Source: Combretum micranthum (lineage: Eukaryota; Streptophyta; Magnoliopsida; Myrtales; Combretaceae). Taken from it: a DNA stretch of 64,000 nt. This document shows positions 47,059 to 59,908 of this stretch, piece after piece (positions within the stretch are counted from its first letter, which is position 1; every line of letters begins with the position of its first letter). Under the pieces are notes generated by a model, which did no database searches, was not told where the DNA came from, and saw only the letters and a program-made list of their open reading frames with translations. The translations under genes were made by a program, and so were the position numbers. The stretch lies in NCBI GenBank assembly GCA_024138025.1, contig JAMXBD010001257.1:62001-126000 (forward strand), written 5' to 3'.

Positions 47059-47785
47059 AACTATTTTTATAAAGATGATGGAGGTATATATTTGATAAGT
47101 AAAAGTTAATTAAGTATGATATTTAGCAATTTTAATGTGTAAAACCAAATGAAATTTTGACTGAATATGATATTTATTATTTTCAAAATTTAGGCATAAT
47201 TTTCCTTTTTCTTTTTTAAAACTTTATAGCCATAGTTTTCTTTTCTTTTGGCTAGCAACAGAGAAATTTTAAAGCTATAGTTCTAATAGTGTCCATTGCA
47301 TTACCCCTAACGAATGTTTCTATAAAACTGTTCTATAGTAAGTTTTTATATCCACTAATGGTCTCAAGTAACTTTTTCTTCCAAATAACTCTACTTATTT
47401 GTAATTTTCAAAATTTATAATTTATTTATTAATTTTTCATCTATATATTTCTATATTAGGTAAATACATTATCTTTTTAGACTTCATATTCCTTGAAATA
47501 TATCTTGTTCATCAAATTTTAAGGTTTAGTCTTACCCTTCCATTTATTTACACCTTACAATTGTTATAAATACTAGGTTTGTTACTATTTTGTATATACA
47601 AATTCTAGCATTATTAATAATAATTGAATTACTATTAAGAGCCAGTTTAGATTGCCTTTACATATATGTATATATAATTTATCTGTATTTATATAAAGTT
47701 TGGCACTTGGAAAATTATCTATATATATTTTATTTGTTCTTATTTAATAATTATAACAAAGGTGGTATTTGTAATCCATATGTAA
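47059..47785. other. AT-rich spacer
   Basis: No gene or clear repeat recognised. Short TA-rich frames only. Confidence 0.5.
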
Positions 47786-47797
47786 TATAATGATTAT

Positions 47798-47913
47798 TAT
47801 TATTTTTTTTTTTTTTTTTTGCCATTACAAATGGGAAATGGGAAACTAAACTTGAGATCTCTCATATGAAAAAGAATAGGAAATGTCACTAGACTATAAG
47901 GTCAGTAGCGTAC
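47798..47913 (-). mobile_element. SINE with target duplication
   Basis: On the minus strand it reads an A-box-like 'TTATAGTCTAGTGACATTTC' and a B-box-like 'GAGATCTCAAGTTTAGTTTC', ending in a poly(A) tract (plus-strand T run 47802-47820). TATAATGATTAT flanks it at 47786-47797 and 47914-47925. Box order, tail and target duplication fit a tRNA-derived plant SINE. Confidence 0.6.
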
Positions 47914-47937
47914 TATAATGATTATCTTTATCTTTTT

Positions 47938-49918
47938 TTTTTTTTTAGGCAAACATGTTTATTTGAGTGGATGTCAAAATAGTACCAAATCGCCAAAATA
48001 GAAAAACCAAATAGTCAATAAATCATTTTTTATTTCATTAAAAACTACTTTTATTTTATGATTCCACTTTTTCTTGCTACCCACCCCTCCACATATTTCA
48101 AATCCAAATCTCACTTTACATATTATTAGTTCAACATCATCAGAACAACTTAAGCTTTTTTATTCTCTGAATATCTTAAGTTTAAACTATTTACTCTTGC
48201 ACATGCATCACAAGTGCATCACCTACCAGTAAATTAGTAAGATAACAAACTCGCTACATCTCTTATAATATTATGGATAATGTAAGATATTCTTCATTAT
48301 TACTCATATTCTACATTTGAAAAAAAAATTATAAATTATACAAGATCATAATTTCCGAAGCCTATGCTTGATAAAGCATTTCGACAAGCATCTTTAATTT
48401 CAAATATATATTTAGGAAATAATTATATGTATTTGGCACATACATACATATATAGATCTGTTTTCTCTTCCACCAAGAATTTTTATTGAAATGAACATTT
48501 GCAAATTGCTTGTACGTTTTCTAAGAGGGGACAAGAGCACTACAAGTGTCCTTGGGTAATTTAGTAGTTAAAATTTTAATTTTTAAAATTTAATACTTCT
48601 GATTTAAAATAAAGGTCAATTTGATGCCTATGTTAGTGACTTAATGCCTATTAGATAAATGCTTCAATCATAGATGTTATATTGGGCTGCGATGGAATTC
48701 ACTTATATCTTTTTTATTTATTTTTTTTTTCACACACCTAGTGTCTAAGTACAGTATTCTTCTAATTGTGTTTCTGGAAACTAAAAATGCAAAAGATTTT
48801 TCATTTCACAACAAAAGAAATTAGAAATTGAACTTTGTCATAATACTAAATCGCACAAGTTAATAGCTAAAACACCCAATTGTGTAAATTTAATAGTACG
48901 GGTGCTTGCTTTTTAATAGTGTCTAGGAGCAATTTTTTTAACTCATTTATGGATTCTAATTTAAAATATGCACTCAAAATATTATTATGATCAATATGTA
49001 ATAAGAATTCTTTGAATTGTTTCAAGAATTATATAACTGCAATCATTTAGTTTGGATTTTATATGACCGTGTTGATTTTTCTATATTTTTCTAAGAAATG
49101 TTATCTATATTATTAAAGTAGAATAGACATGACTTTGGCTCCTTGTCTTTATGTTATTAAATCACAACATTCATTGTTGTATTTTGAATATTTTTTAATT
49201 TATTTACCTTTTAACCACTTTTACTTGCTATAATTTCCTGTCAAATCAAAGATATTAGTAAGGGGTTGTTTAATTAAATTTGAAGTCTTGTGGCAGTTTA
49301 CTCTCCACGTATTTGAATCTTTTCCGCTATTCACGTATCCTCCTCATAAGGGTTTGTCTATAACAATTTTTTTGCAGTTAAGAAATGTAAGGGGAAAAAA
49401 TATTAAAGTAAATAAGTATGCTTTGGGCTAAAAAGGAAAGGGGAAAAAAGTATATATGCTATAATTTTACTCACTACAATGATTTTATTATATATCAATT
49501 CACTTAATTACTTGTCGTCTCTATGCACCTTGTCCTTAATGACGCATAAGAGGTTACAACTTCTTAAAAGTATTTAAAGTTCTTTAGTTTCGTATCAAGT
49601 TTCATGAAGATTCAAGTTTTATTATTCACTGCACAAAGAGTACATACCCCAAAAATTTTTGAAAAATTAAATATTACTATGAAAACCCCATATTATGTGT
49701 AACTATTGGTTTAAAACTTATTGATAAAAGTAAATGAAATTAATTAAATAATTGTTAAAACGAGCATGCTAACAATGTATCTTTATAAAAATATACAATA
49801 TGCACTATTTATATAAAAATATAACATATTTAAAGTTTTGTTCGAGTAAGTGATGCTTTTAATTGAATAATGCATCTTATAGAAAGAATTATGATCTTTC
49901 AAAATATAGGAGTGGAAC
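47938..49918. other. AT-rich spacer
   Basis: I recognise no gene, RNA gene or structured repeat in this stretch. Confidence 0.5.
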
Positions 49919-49923
49919 ATTAT

Positions 49924-52366
49924 TGTAAGGACCCGCTATCACCCCTATATTTAAAATAAGTGATAACAGTTCCCCAACCACATATAATCTGCAGAATTAT
50001 ATGTAAGGTTATCCGAGAAGAAATGTTTGATGAATTGTTTGTCTAATTTCACAACATAAGTCATTTGAAAATTATTTACTTAATAGCTTACTTTCAACAC
50101 AATACCATATATATAAACATTATAAGAAAATAGCTCAGGTTATACAAGCTAGGTACATACATACATACATCTATATATTACAACCAAAAGGCTTCTTACA
50201 AGCCTTAGCAAAACTACAAAACATATAGTTCATCAAGAACTATATAACAACTATCCAACCTATATATCTAGTCTATTACAAAAAGATTGGGCTCCAACCA
50301 GTCCAAGGCCATCTCTAGTCCTCAAACTCCTCCACAAAATCCTCAAAATCAGGACCATAACCCAAGCTCCCATAAGACTCATCAAGATCCTCACCTGAAA
50401 TAGATAAAATATGAGCCAGAGGCCCAGTACAGAAGTAACGAAAACAAAAGCGAGATGATTCACACAAGCCTAAACTAAATGCAAGATGCAACAACCATTC
50501 AATTATTACTAGTCTTTAGTTAGTAATTCAACATGGGAGTATTCAAACTCCGGGCAACAAGGATAGTGGGGGATCCTGAGTAACAACCTTGACGCTCAGG
50601 GGGCTTATAAGTAGATCGGATACTTATACCGTTCTAGATAATTTTACAGAAAACACCTAAATCTACCATGCCCAATCTGAGCAGGGTGCCGCTCCCCGAA
50701 CCGGATACCAATTCCATCCCAGGCTCACCCAATCAGTGAGGGGCGCCCTTAGGCACTCATGCCACCCTGGCAGGGATTGGATTTAACGACGTAAAACACA
50801 AATCAACACTCACAATTAAGTTTTTCTTAATATATATAGTTTCATAAATGCCTATCCTAACACAGAGACAAGCTAGTTACTGCGTACCTGTACTAGATCG
50901 AGAGTCAATGGGAATAACCGAAAGGGAATCAATCACTGTAAAAGAAGTAATTACAACTCACACTTAGTTCAAGTATAATCATCCAAAGAAATTCAAATAA
51001 ATCATTATAACATCATCACATAGCATTTAGATATCATATATTATCATACAATACCAACAAATACTTAAATGATCATTTATCAAGCTTTGAACAACTTTTA
51101 GCAAACAACAATAAGTTTTAAACTTTGTTAGAAAGTGTATCAGCTGGAAAGAATTGAAATTTAAGCACTGATACTTTTGTAATTTGTAAAATCTTAAAAC
51201 ATAAAAGTTTTAGATCTTTTCCTTAGCTTTCTAACAACTTGAATCACCTCAATCGGAGATCGGATGAAAAAGTTACGCTAAAATACAAAGAGCTGCGAAA
51301 CAGGGGAAGTCTACAGCGACACACGGTACCGGCCATGTACGAGGCCGTGTTGGGTAAAAAAATGACCCGAGAGCAACTTTTAAGAATTTCAAGGCCTACA
51401 TGGCCATGTACACAGTTTGTACACTGGAACAAAAAAATGACGAAATCCCCTGTTTTCAAAGTGCATTTTACACTCTTAAAATTCTTTTAAACTCATTCCA
51501 AGTTACTCTAAAGCTTGTTATATGATCATCCCATCATTCAAACAACACCAAACATCTCCAAAACTTCATCAACTCCAAATCACTATTCATCATCTTCTTC
51601 AATATTAGGTCATCCAACCACATGCATTCACCAACACTTCCAACACTTCAAAACTCATCCTAAGCACATAAAACTAACCACTCTAGTCCTATAACACATC
51701 ATATACCATCAAAACATCATGGAACATAAATTTAAACAAATATGGCATCAAGACTACATATTCATGCATAGAAAAAAAAATTGAAGAACACTCTTACCAC
51801 AAGAATTTCAAGGCTTGGTTTAATGACTCTAGATCAAGCTTTTGATGGTGGATGTTGTAGAAAATCAAGTCTCAAACTTGGTTCACCTTGGGAGCCTTTT
51901 TGGAGTGAAGAAGAAGATGTTTTAGGGCAAATGGAGGGCTTTTGGTTTGGTCTGAAATTTTTGGCCGAATTTTTGAAGTTAAAAAGTTTAAACTTATCCT
52001 ATGTTGACTTTAAGGGCATGAAGGCATTAAAGGCTTAATGACTTTGTTTTGGGTTAATTAATATTTTTGTCTTAAGGCACATAAGGAGTTTAATGGCTAA
52101 GTTTTTAGCCTATTTTTTTCACTACCAAGGATATTTATATATACATTCCACTTATTCTAAGCACAAATAACACACTTTAAGGCATATTAATATTTTACAA
52201 ACTCAATAAATAATTAATCTAACATATTTAAATAATTCTACACTTTCACACATCATAATACTCATCAAAATTAAACTCACTATCAATATATATATATATA
52301 TATATATCATGCTTAAATTCAACAATACACTTATAAAATAAAAATTAGAATTTCATGGCTATTTCA
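49924..52366 (-). repeat. 3' LTR of the chromovirus (left in window)
   Basis: Shown on the plus strand, it starts TGTAAGGACCC and ends TGGCTATTTCA. It matches 57353-59807 throughout. The short palindromic stretch near 51320-51345 is altered relative to the other LTR. Confidence 0.93.
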
Positions 52367-52380
52367 TTCTCCCCTCCTTC
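52367..52380 (-). promoter_or_regulatory. Polypurine tract of the chromovirus
   Basis: On the minus strand GAAGGAGGGGAGAA directly precedes the 3' LTR and follows the 'AGTTTCGAGGACGAAACTTT' phrase common at the end of plant Ty3/gypsy pol genes. It primes plus-strand DNA synthesis. Confidence 0.85.
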
Positions 52381-52414
52381 AAAAGTTTCGTCCTCGAAAC
52401 TTATTTTACCTCAA

Positions 52415-52830
52415 TCATAGATCAAACAACTCAGGATACTTCTGTCTCATCTCATCTTCGGGTTCCCATGTCGCTTCTCTTTCACTTTGACCCGTCCACA
52501 AGACTTTAACAAAAGGGATTACTTTTCTTCTCAACACTTTGTCAATCCTATCCAAGATTTTGATTGGTTTCTCAATTGTGCTTAAATCGGGTTGAATCTC
52601 CGGTTGATGAGTAGAAATGATAGCTTCAGGATCCGATACACACTTTCTGAGTTGTGACACATGAAACACATCGTGCACTTCAGACAAATTCGGGGTAAAG
52701 CTAGTCGATAGGCTAGTGGTCCGATTCTTTCCAAAATCTCATATGGACCTATGTATCTTGGGTTCAACTTTCCTTTAACTCCAAATCTAATTACCCCTTT
52801 TGTTGGCGAGATTTTAAGAAACACGTGATC
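52415..52830 (-). pseudogene. Chromovirus integrase C-terminus and chromodomain
   Basis: Two overlapping frames cover this end. 52582-52824 reads 'GKLNPRYIGPYEILERIGPL' of the integrase C-terminal region; 52415-52687 continues with 'VHDVFHVSQLRKCV' and a chromodomain that includes 'VLRRKVIPFVKVLW', 'EATWEPEDEMR' and the terminal 'YPELF'. Chromodomains direct integration to heterochromatin in this group. A frame change between the two parts (about 52680) splits them. Confidence 0.85.
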
Positions 52831-52859
52831 ACCAACTTCAAATTCTAACGGTCTTCTCC

Positions 52860-53640
52860 TCGTGTCAGCATAGCTTTTACCGATCTTGAGCCGTCTTCAT
52901 TCTCTGCTTTATCACTTGAATCTTATCAATTGCTTGCTGTACCAGTTCAGGACCTAAAACTGTTCTTTCACCAACTTCATCCCAATGTATTGGAGATCTG
53001 CACTTTCTACCATACAGTGCTTCATAAGGCGCCATCTGAATTGTTGCTTGGAAGCTATTGTTGTAGGAAAACTCAATAAGTGGCAAATAAACATCCCATC
53101 TACTTCCAAAATCCAAAGCACATGCTCTAAGCATATCTTCCAATATCTGAATCGTTCTCTCAGATTGTCCGTCTGTCTATGGGTGAAATGCAGTGCTAAA
53201 TTGAAGCTGCGTACCCAAAGCAATATGTAGACTCTTCCAAAATCTGCTGATAAAGCGAGAATCCCGATCAGAAGTGATCGTCTTTGGAATACCATGCAAT
53301 CTCACTATCTCTTTGATGTAGATGTATGCCATTTTCTCTAACGAATCTCCAACCTTCAAAGGTATGAAATGAGCCGATGTCAATCTATCTACGATTACCC
53401 AAACAACTTCATATTTGGTTATGGTTCTGGGTAAGGCTGATACAAAATCCATGGTGATATCTTCCCATTTCCATTCAGGTACTGACAACGGTTGAAGTTC
53501 TCCTCCGGGTCGTTGATGTTCGATTTTTACTTGTTGACAAACCACACACTTAGAGACATATTGGGCTACATCTCTCTTCAAACCTTCCCACCAATAGTTT
53601 CTCTTCAAATCCTTATACATTTTTGTACTTCCCGGTGGAT
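52860..53640 (-). pseudogene. Chromovirus integrase zinc finger and catalytic core
   Basis: 53177-53620 carries the CVVCQQ half of the HHCC finger, 'WEDITMDFV' with the first catalytic Asp and 'TSDRD' with the second. 52877-53143 continues with 'MEDMLRACALDFG', the region just after the third acidic residue, and 'APYEALYGRKCRSP'. A stop and frame change near 53160 separate the parts. Confidence 0.88.
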
Positions 53641-54420
53641 CGAGTATGGAGAGGAATGAGCTTCTCTCATGACTTCTTCTCTTAACTCGTATGGCACAAA
53701 AAGTCGATTCCCATATCTCACAACTCCTTCCATGTCAATCCTTAATTCTTTCCTTTTTCCAATTCTTATAGAATCCTTCATTCCCTTGGCTTCATTCTTC
53801 CTTTTGAGCTTGTTTAATTTTCTCCAGAATTGTTGGTTGCAAAGATAGTTGAGCCAATACACATCTACTTGTTCCACAGTAACTTCAAGATTTAACTTCA
53901 TAAACTCCATCTGGATCTCCTTTTGGCTAGATAGCAAAGCAGCAACACCTTCATGTTTCTTTCTACTAAGTGCATCCGCTACTACATTAGCTTTTCCGGG
54001 ATGATAAAGAATCTCCACATCATAGTCCTTAAGTAGTTCAAGCCATCTTCTTTGTCTCATTTAGCTCCCTGTGTGAAGATATATTTAGACTTTTGTGGTC
54101 TGTGTAGATCTTACACTTCTCCCCAAACAGATAGTGTCTCCACAATTTCAGTGCAAGAATTACAGCTGCAACTCCAAGTCATGCACCGGATAGTTCTTTT
54201 CTGGGGTTTCAATTGCCTCAAGCATACGCTATAACTCTTCCATCTTGCATGAGTACACAACCGAGTCCTTGAATAGATGCGTCACTGAAGACTACGAACT
54301 CTTTTCCATTGTCTGGTAGCGCTAAAATAGGAGCTGATATTAATCTTTCCTTCAACTCTTCAAAACTCTTCTCACACTTGTCATCCCATTCAAATTTAAT
54401 ATTCTTTCGTGTTAATCGGT
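53605..54420 (-). pseudogene. Chromovirus RNase H and connection to integrase
   Basis: 54070-54330 (minus) shows 'FSDAS' and 'YTDHKSL' of the retroviral RNase H fold in broken frames. 53605-54060 follows with '[20 protein letters not shown]' and '[14 protein letters not shown]', the standard end of RNase H, then a linker to the integrase finger. Confidence 0.82.
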
Positions 54421-55240
54421 TAATGGAGATGCAATCTTCGAAAATCCTTCTACAAACCTTCGATAGTATCCAGCCAATCCAAGAAAACTTCTTATTTCAC
54501 TCACAGTTGTAGGCCTTGTCCACTTTAGAATAGCTTCAATCTTCATTGGATCCACTGAAACTCCTTCTTTTGAAATAATATGTCCAAGAAAAGAAATTTC
54601 TTCCAACCAAAACTGACACTTATTAAACTTTGCATAAAGTCTCTTCCTCGAAGTCTTTGTAACACAAGTCTCAAATGCTCTTGATGCTCCTCCTTGCTTC
54701 GGGAATAGATCAAAATGTCATCAATGAAGACTATGACAAATGAATCCAGATAATCCTTGAAAACCCTATTCATCAAGTCCATAAATGCGGCTGGTGCATT
54801 GGTTAACCCAAAAGGCATCACCAAAAACTCAAAGTGTCCATATCTTGTCCTGAAGGCCGTCTTCTGAATATCTTGAGATTTGATCTTAAGCTGATAATAT
54901 CCCGATCTCAAGTCGATCTTAGAAAACACAGTAGCTCCCTTCAGTTGGTCAAATGATCATCAATCCATGGCAAAGGATATTTATTCTTGATAGTAACCCG
55001 ATTTAATTCTCTGTAATCAATGCACATGCGCAAGCTCTCATCCTTTTCTTGACAAACAGCACAGGAGCACCCCAAGGGGATATGCTTGGTCTAATAAAAC
55101 CCAAGTCTTGCAACTCTTGTAACTGTATCTTCAACTCCTTCAACTCTGCTGGAGCCATTCTATATGGAGCTTTAGAGATAGGTACTGTTCCAGCAATACT
55201 TCGATTCCAAACTCTATCTCTCTATCTGGTGTAATCCAGG
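54412..55240 (-). pseudogene. Chromovirus reverse transcriptase
   Basis: '[19 protein letters not shown]' (about 55050-55100), '[13 protein letters not shown]' and '[17 protein letters not shown]' precede the polymerase site FIDDILIYS (about 54717-54728 for FIDD). The thumb and start of RNase H follow in 54412-54606 ('[14 protein letters not shown]', '[14 protein letters not shown]'). At least three frame changes divide the domain. Confidence 0.9.
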
Positions 55241-55319
55241 TAGCTTCTCAGGAAATAATCCATAAACTCATTCACAATTGGCACCATATTGATATCCACT
55301 CCTTCAATGCTCATAGTTG

Positions 55320-55770
55320 CTACAACGATTTCTCCCACAATTCCATGAACTTCATACTCTTAGGTCTTAGCCTCTCTAATATATATGAAAATCTTCCTTC
55401 ATCTAAATCAAAACTCAACTCCGCTTTACTACAATCAATTGTGACCTTATAATGATTTAGCCAATTCATTCCCAAGATCACATCAAAATCAGATAAAGGT
55501 AATACTATCATATCAATAGGCATGCTTACATCAGAAATCATCACATTCACATTTTTACACACACAAGGATGCCTATTTTCAGTCACCAACGGTAGTCACA
55601 CATATAACACGATCACTCAACATTTCAGAAGCAAGATTACACTCATTCATAAAATTCTCAGAAATACAAGCATGAGTCGCCCCTGTATCAATCAACACAT
55701 AAGCATTCTTATCAGACACATTCAGAATACCTGCCAAGGTGTCTACTGCAGGTGTATCTTCAACTTGCTG
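55320..55770 (-). pseudogene. Chromovirus aspartic protease
   Basis: The active-site motif DTGAT lies at 55675-55689 after 'VLI'. Downstream, 'LPLSDFDVILGMNWLNHYK' is the flap-to-C-terminal signature of plant Ty3/gypsy proteases. A frame change lies between the two, near 55590. Confidence 0.88.
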
Positions 55771-55859
55771 TAAAGGTGAAACCCTTGCATCCGTCTTGCC
55801 TTTTCTAAATTCACTCTACTCTTATTGTCGGTCGATCTTTGCAATTAGAAATATGATTC

Positions 55860-57091
55860 CCCTTTGCTTGCAATAGGCACAAAATACGGTGGTATCTTCG
55901 GATTCTTACACTCTATAGACCTATGTCCAACTTGACCACAGAAAAACATGCTCCGGGAGTCCACTTGCAATCTGTCACCTCATGAGGACCATAGCATCTA
56001 AGGCATCTCTTCTCAAACACAGGTGTAGAAGCTTTAAGAGTTGACTTCTGGTCTCCTTGTTTTCCCATATAAGGTCTCTTTCCTTGGTTTGAATAATATC
56101 CTGCTTTGTTAGCATTTTGGTAACCACCATATGATGTAGCAGGAGCAGGTCTCTTTCCCATGAATGCAGCTCTTCTTGCTCTTCTAGCTCTACTATCATT
56201 GTGTATCTGTTCCATTAACAAGGCTTTAGCAACTATATCTGATAAGGTGTGTAACTCAAACTTCTTCACTTCATTCTGGATTTCTTCATTCAAGCCATTC
56301 TGGAACTTTTGAACCTTCATTCTTTCATCACGATAGTCTCCTCCAGCAAAGCGCAATAATCTACAAAATTCACTATGATATTCATCTATGGGCTTGCTCC
56401 CCTGTCTCAAGTTCAACCAATCAGATATCATCCTCTCTCTTACTGAATTCGGAAAATACTTGGTGAAGAATGTGTCTTTGAATGTAGTCCAAGAAATAGG
56501 CTGTTGTAGATTTCCACTAGCTAGTCTCCACCAATTGTAAGCTTCTTTCTTCATCATATAAACTGCTAAGTCCACTTTCTTATCCTCAGGAGTACTGCTA
56601 GCTGCAAAGGTCTTCTCCAATTCTTCTATCCAATTCTCAGCCACTGTCGGATCAGTGCTAGTACCATCAAACTCTGGAACCATCTTACTAAAGTCATGTA
56701 GTTTGATCTGGTTGGCTTGTTCATTCACAGGTGGTGCTTCATTCGGTCTTACCCCGGGTTGATTACCTTGCTGTATAAAGTACTGTGTCTGCTGGTACAT
56801 CATCATCTGATATTGTTGCATCATTGCCATCATGTCTCTCATCATACCATACATGGAATTGGGATCACCAGTAGGCATTTGTGGCATTGGTGGAATAGGT
56901 GGCATAGGTGGAGGTGGCGGAATCTGAGTCGGTGGAGGAACTTGTGAAGCTGAAGCCGATGCAGGAGATGGTGTAGTCTCACTACTAGGTGTAGAAGATG
57001 AAGTAGGAACAAATGTAGACGATGACTGTGGTGGTGGTGGCATACTTTCCCTATCTGAATGCTGCCTGGTAGATCTCCTTAACCTATCCAT
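55860..57091 (-). CDS. Chromovirus Gag
   Basis: An open frame of about 390 codons runs from a likely start at 57089-57091 (MDRLRRSTRQ) to 55913. It has a Pro/Ser-rich and Met/Gln-rich N-terminus, then the capsid ('WIEELEKTFAASSTPEDKKV', 'FFTKYFPNSVRERMISDWL'), a basic stretch, and a first zinc knuckle CLRCYGPHEVTDC. Just after, a one-base change in a T run near 55948 shifts the frame; the second knuckle CFFCGQVGHRSIEC is readable in the next frame. Gag packages the element's RNA into virus-like particles. Confidence 0.9.
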
Positions 57092-57338
57092 CTTAACAAT
57101 CGCACACAATACATTCAACACACACACATGTATACACATTAAGCTTATTTAAATTAACATTCACACATAATAGCAAACAATTAATCAAATAATCAATCAA
57201 GCAACAAGCACACAAAGAATCAAGAAAACAAACAAGCACAGCATCCAAGCAAACTTAGTTCTTCCTATTCTACCTATTTGTGTCTAGGTCAAGTCTCAGA
57301 CAAATCATCTCAATTAGGCAAACAATTAATCAAACTTA

Positions 57339-57350
57339 GCTCTGATACCA
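57339..57350 (-). promoter_or_regulatory. Primer-binding site, initiator-Met tRNA
   Basis: On the minus strand TGGTATCAGAGC lies two bases beyond the end of the 5' LTR. It is complementary to the 3' end of plant initiator-Met tRNA and primes minus-strand synthesis. Confidence 0.92.
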
Positions 57351-57352
57351 TC

Positions 57353-59807
57353 TGTAAGGACCCGCTATCACCCCTATATTTAAAATAAGTGATAACAGTT
57401 CCCCAACCACATATAATCTGCAGAATTATATGTAAGGTTGTCCGAGAAGAAATGTTTGATGAATTGTTTGTCTAATTTCACAACATAAGTCATTTTGAAA
57501 ATTATTTACTTAATAGCTTACTTTCAAAACACAATACCATATATATACAAACATTATAAGAAAATAGCTCAGGTTATACAAGCTAGGTACATACATACAT
57601 ACATATATATATTACAACCAAAAGGCTTCTTACAAGCCTTAGCAAAACTACAAAACATATAGTTCATCAAGAACTATATAAACAACTATCCAACCTATAT
57701 ATCTAGTCTATTACAAAAAGATTGGGCTCCAACCAGTCCAGGGCCATCTCTAGTCCTCAAACTCCTCCAGAAAATCCTCAAAATCAGGACCATAACCCAA
57801 GCTCGCATAAGACTCATCAAGATCCTCACCTGAAATAGATAAAATATGAGCCAGAGGCCCAGTACACAAGTAACGAAAACAAAAGCGAGATGATTCACAC
57901 AAGCCTAAACTAAATGCAAGATGCAACAACCATTCAATTATTATTTAGTCTTTAGTTAGTAATTCAACATGGGAGTATTCAAACTCCGGGCAACAAGGAT
58001 AGTGGGGGATCCTGAGTAACAACCTTGACGCTCAGGGGGTTGATATAAGTAGCTCGGATACTTATACCGTTCTAGATAATTTTACAGAAAACACCTAAAT
58101 CTACCATGCCCAATCTGAGCAGGGTGCCGCTCCCCGAACCGGATACCAATTCCACCCCAGGCTCACCCAATCTGTGAGGGGGCCCCTAGGCACTCATGCC
58201 ACCCTGGGCAGGGATTGGATTTAACGACGTAAAACACAAATCAACACTCACAATTAAGTTTTTCTTAATATATATAGTTTTCATAAATGCCTATCCTAAC
58301 ACAGAGACAAGCTAGTTACTGCGTACCTGTACTAGATCGAGAGTCAATGGAATAACCGAAAGGGAATCAATCACTGTAAAAGAAGTAATTACAACTCACA
58401 CTTAGTTCAAGTATATCATCCAAGAAATTCAAATAAATCATTATAACATCATCACATAGCATTTAGATATCATATATTATCATACAATACTCAACAAATA
58501 CTTAAATGACCATTTATCAAGCTTTGAACAACTTTTAGCAAACAACAATAAGTTTTAAACTTTGTTGGAAAGTGTATCAGCTGGAAAGAATTGAAATTTA
58601 AGCACTGATACTTTTGTAATTTGTAAAATCTTAAAACATGAAAGTTTTAGATCTTTTCCTTAGCTTTCCAACACAACTTGAATCACCTCAATCGGAGATC
58701 GGATGAAAAAGTTACGGCTAAAATACAAAGAGCTGCGAAACAGGGGAAGTCTGCACGACCGGGTACACGGCCGTGTACCGAGGCCGTGTTGGGTAAAAAA
58801 AATGACCCGAGAGCAACTTTTAAGAATTTCAAGGCCTACACGGCCATGTACACAGGTTGTGTACACTGGAACAAAAAAATGACGAAATCCCCTGTTTTCA
58901 AATGCATTTTACACTCTTAAAATTTTTAAACTCATTCCAAGTTTCTAAAGCTTGTTATATGATCATCCCATCATTCAAACAACACCAAACATCTCCAAAA
59001 CTTCATCAACTCCAAATCACTATTCATCATCTTCTTCAATATTAGGTCATCCAACCACATGCATTCACCAACACTTCCAACACTTCAAAACTCATCCTAA
59101 GCACATAAAACTAACCACTCTAGTCCTATAACACATCATATACCATCAAAACATCATGGAACATAAATTTAAACAAATATGGCATCAAGACTACATATTC
59201 ATGCATAGAAAAAAAAGTTGAAGAACACTCTTACCACAAGAACTTCAAGGCTTGGTTTAATGACTCTAGATCAAGCTTTTGATGGTGGATGTTGTAGAAA
59301 ATCAAGTCTCAAACTTGGTTCACCTTGGGAGCCTTTTTGGAGTGAAGAAGAGATGTTTTAGGGCAAATGGAGGGCTTTTGGTTTGGTCTGAAATTTTTGG
59401 CCGAATTTTTAAGTTAAAAAGTTTAAACTTATCCTATGTTGACTTTAAGGGCATGAGGGCATTAAAGGCTTAATGACTTTGTTTTGGGTTAATTAATTTT
59501 TGTCTTAAGGCACATAATGGAGGTTTAATGGCTAAGTTTTTAGCCTATTTTTCTACTACCTAAGGATATTTATATATACATTCCACTTATTCTAAGCACA
59601 AATAACACACTTTAAGGCATATTAATATTTTACAAACTCAATAAATAATTAATCTAACATATTTAAATAATTCTACACTTTCACACATCATAATACTCAT
59701 CAAAATTAAACTCACTATCAATATATATATATATATATATATATCATGCTTAAATTCAACAATACACTTATAAAATAAAAATTAGGAAATTTCATGGCTC
59801 TATTTCA
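57353..59807 (-). repeat. 5' LTR of the chromovirus (right in window)
   Basis: Plus-strand image starts TGTAAGGACCC and ends CTCTATTTCA, followed by the target duplication ATTAT. It contains a perfect 18-bp palindrome at 58762-58779. Confidence 0.93.
58762..58779. repeat. Perfect 18-bp palindrome in the 5' LTR
   Basis: GGTACACGG is followed directly by CCGTGTACC. The corresponding place in the 3' LTR (about 51320-51345) has related but rearranged bases. Similar arms flank a spacer in the nested LTR near 38920-38950. Confidence 0.9.
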
Positions 59808-59908
59808 ATTATAGATGTGAAAGTCGTATTATTTTGCATTTATTCTAATTGTTATATTTGTTGCACTTACAATGGATCTGTAATAAAAATATTCTATAAT
59901 ACATATTA

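Larger units (their letters stand above)
49924..59807 (-). mobile_element. Ty3/gypsy chromovirus LTR retrotransposon, nearly complete
   Basis: The 9,884-bp element is flanked by ATTAT (49919-49923 and 59808-59812). It has 2.45-kb LTRs (49924-52366 and 57353-59807), a primer site for initiator-Met tRNA, a polypurine tract, and gag, protease, reverse transcriptase, RNase H, integrase and chromodomain in that order on the minus strand. The order RT-RH-INT marks Ty3/gypsy. The C-terminal chromodomain marks a chromovirus, and the long LTRs and chromodomain sequence suggest the Tekay/Del clade. The LTRs are nearly identical apart from scattered substitutions and short indels, so the insertion is young. 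The reading frames are broken by small frame changes. Confidence 0.93.

Noticed and set aside
56717..56947. Histidine/tryptophan-rich plus-strand open frame
   Set aside because: Antisense shadow of the Met/Gln/Pro-rich part of gag.
57339..57350. tRNA gene suggested by the initiator-Met-like sequence
   Set aside because: Only the 12-base primer site is present, next to an LTR; there is no tRNA body.
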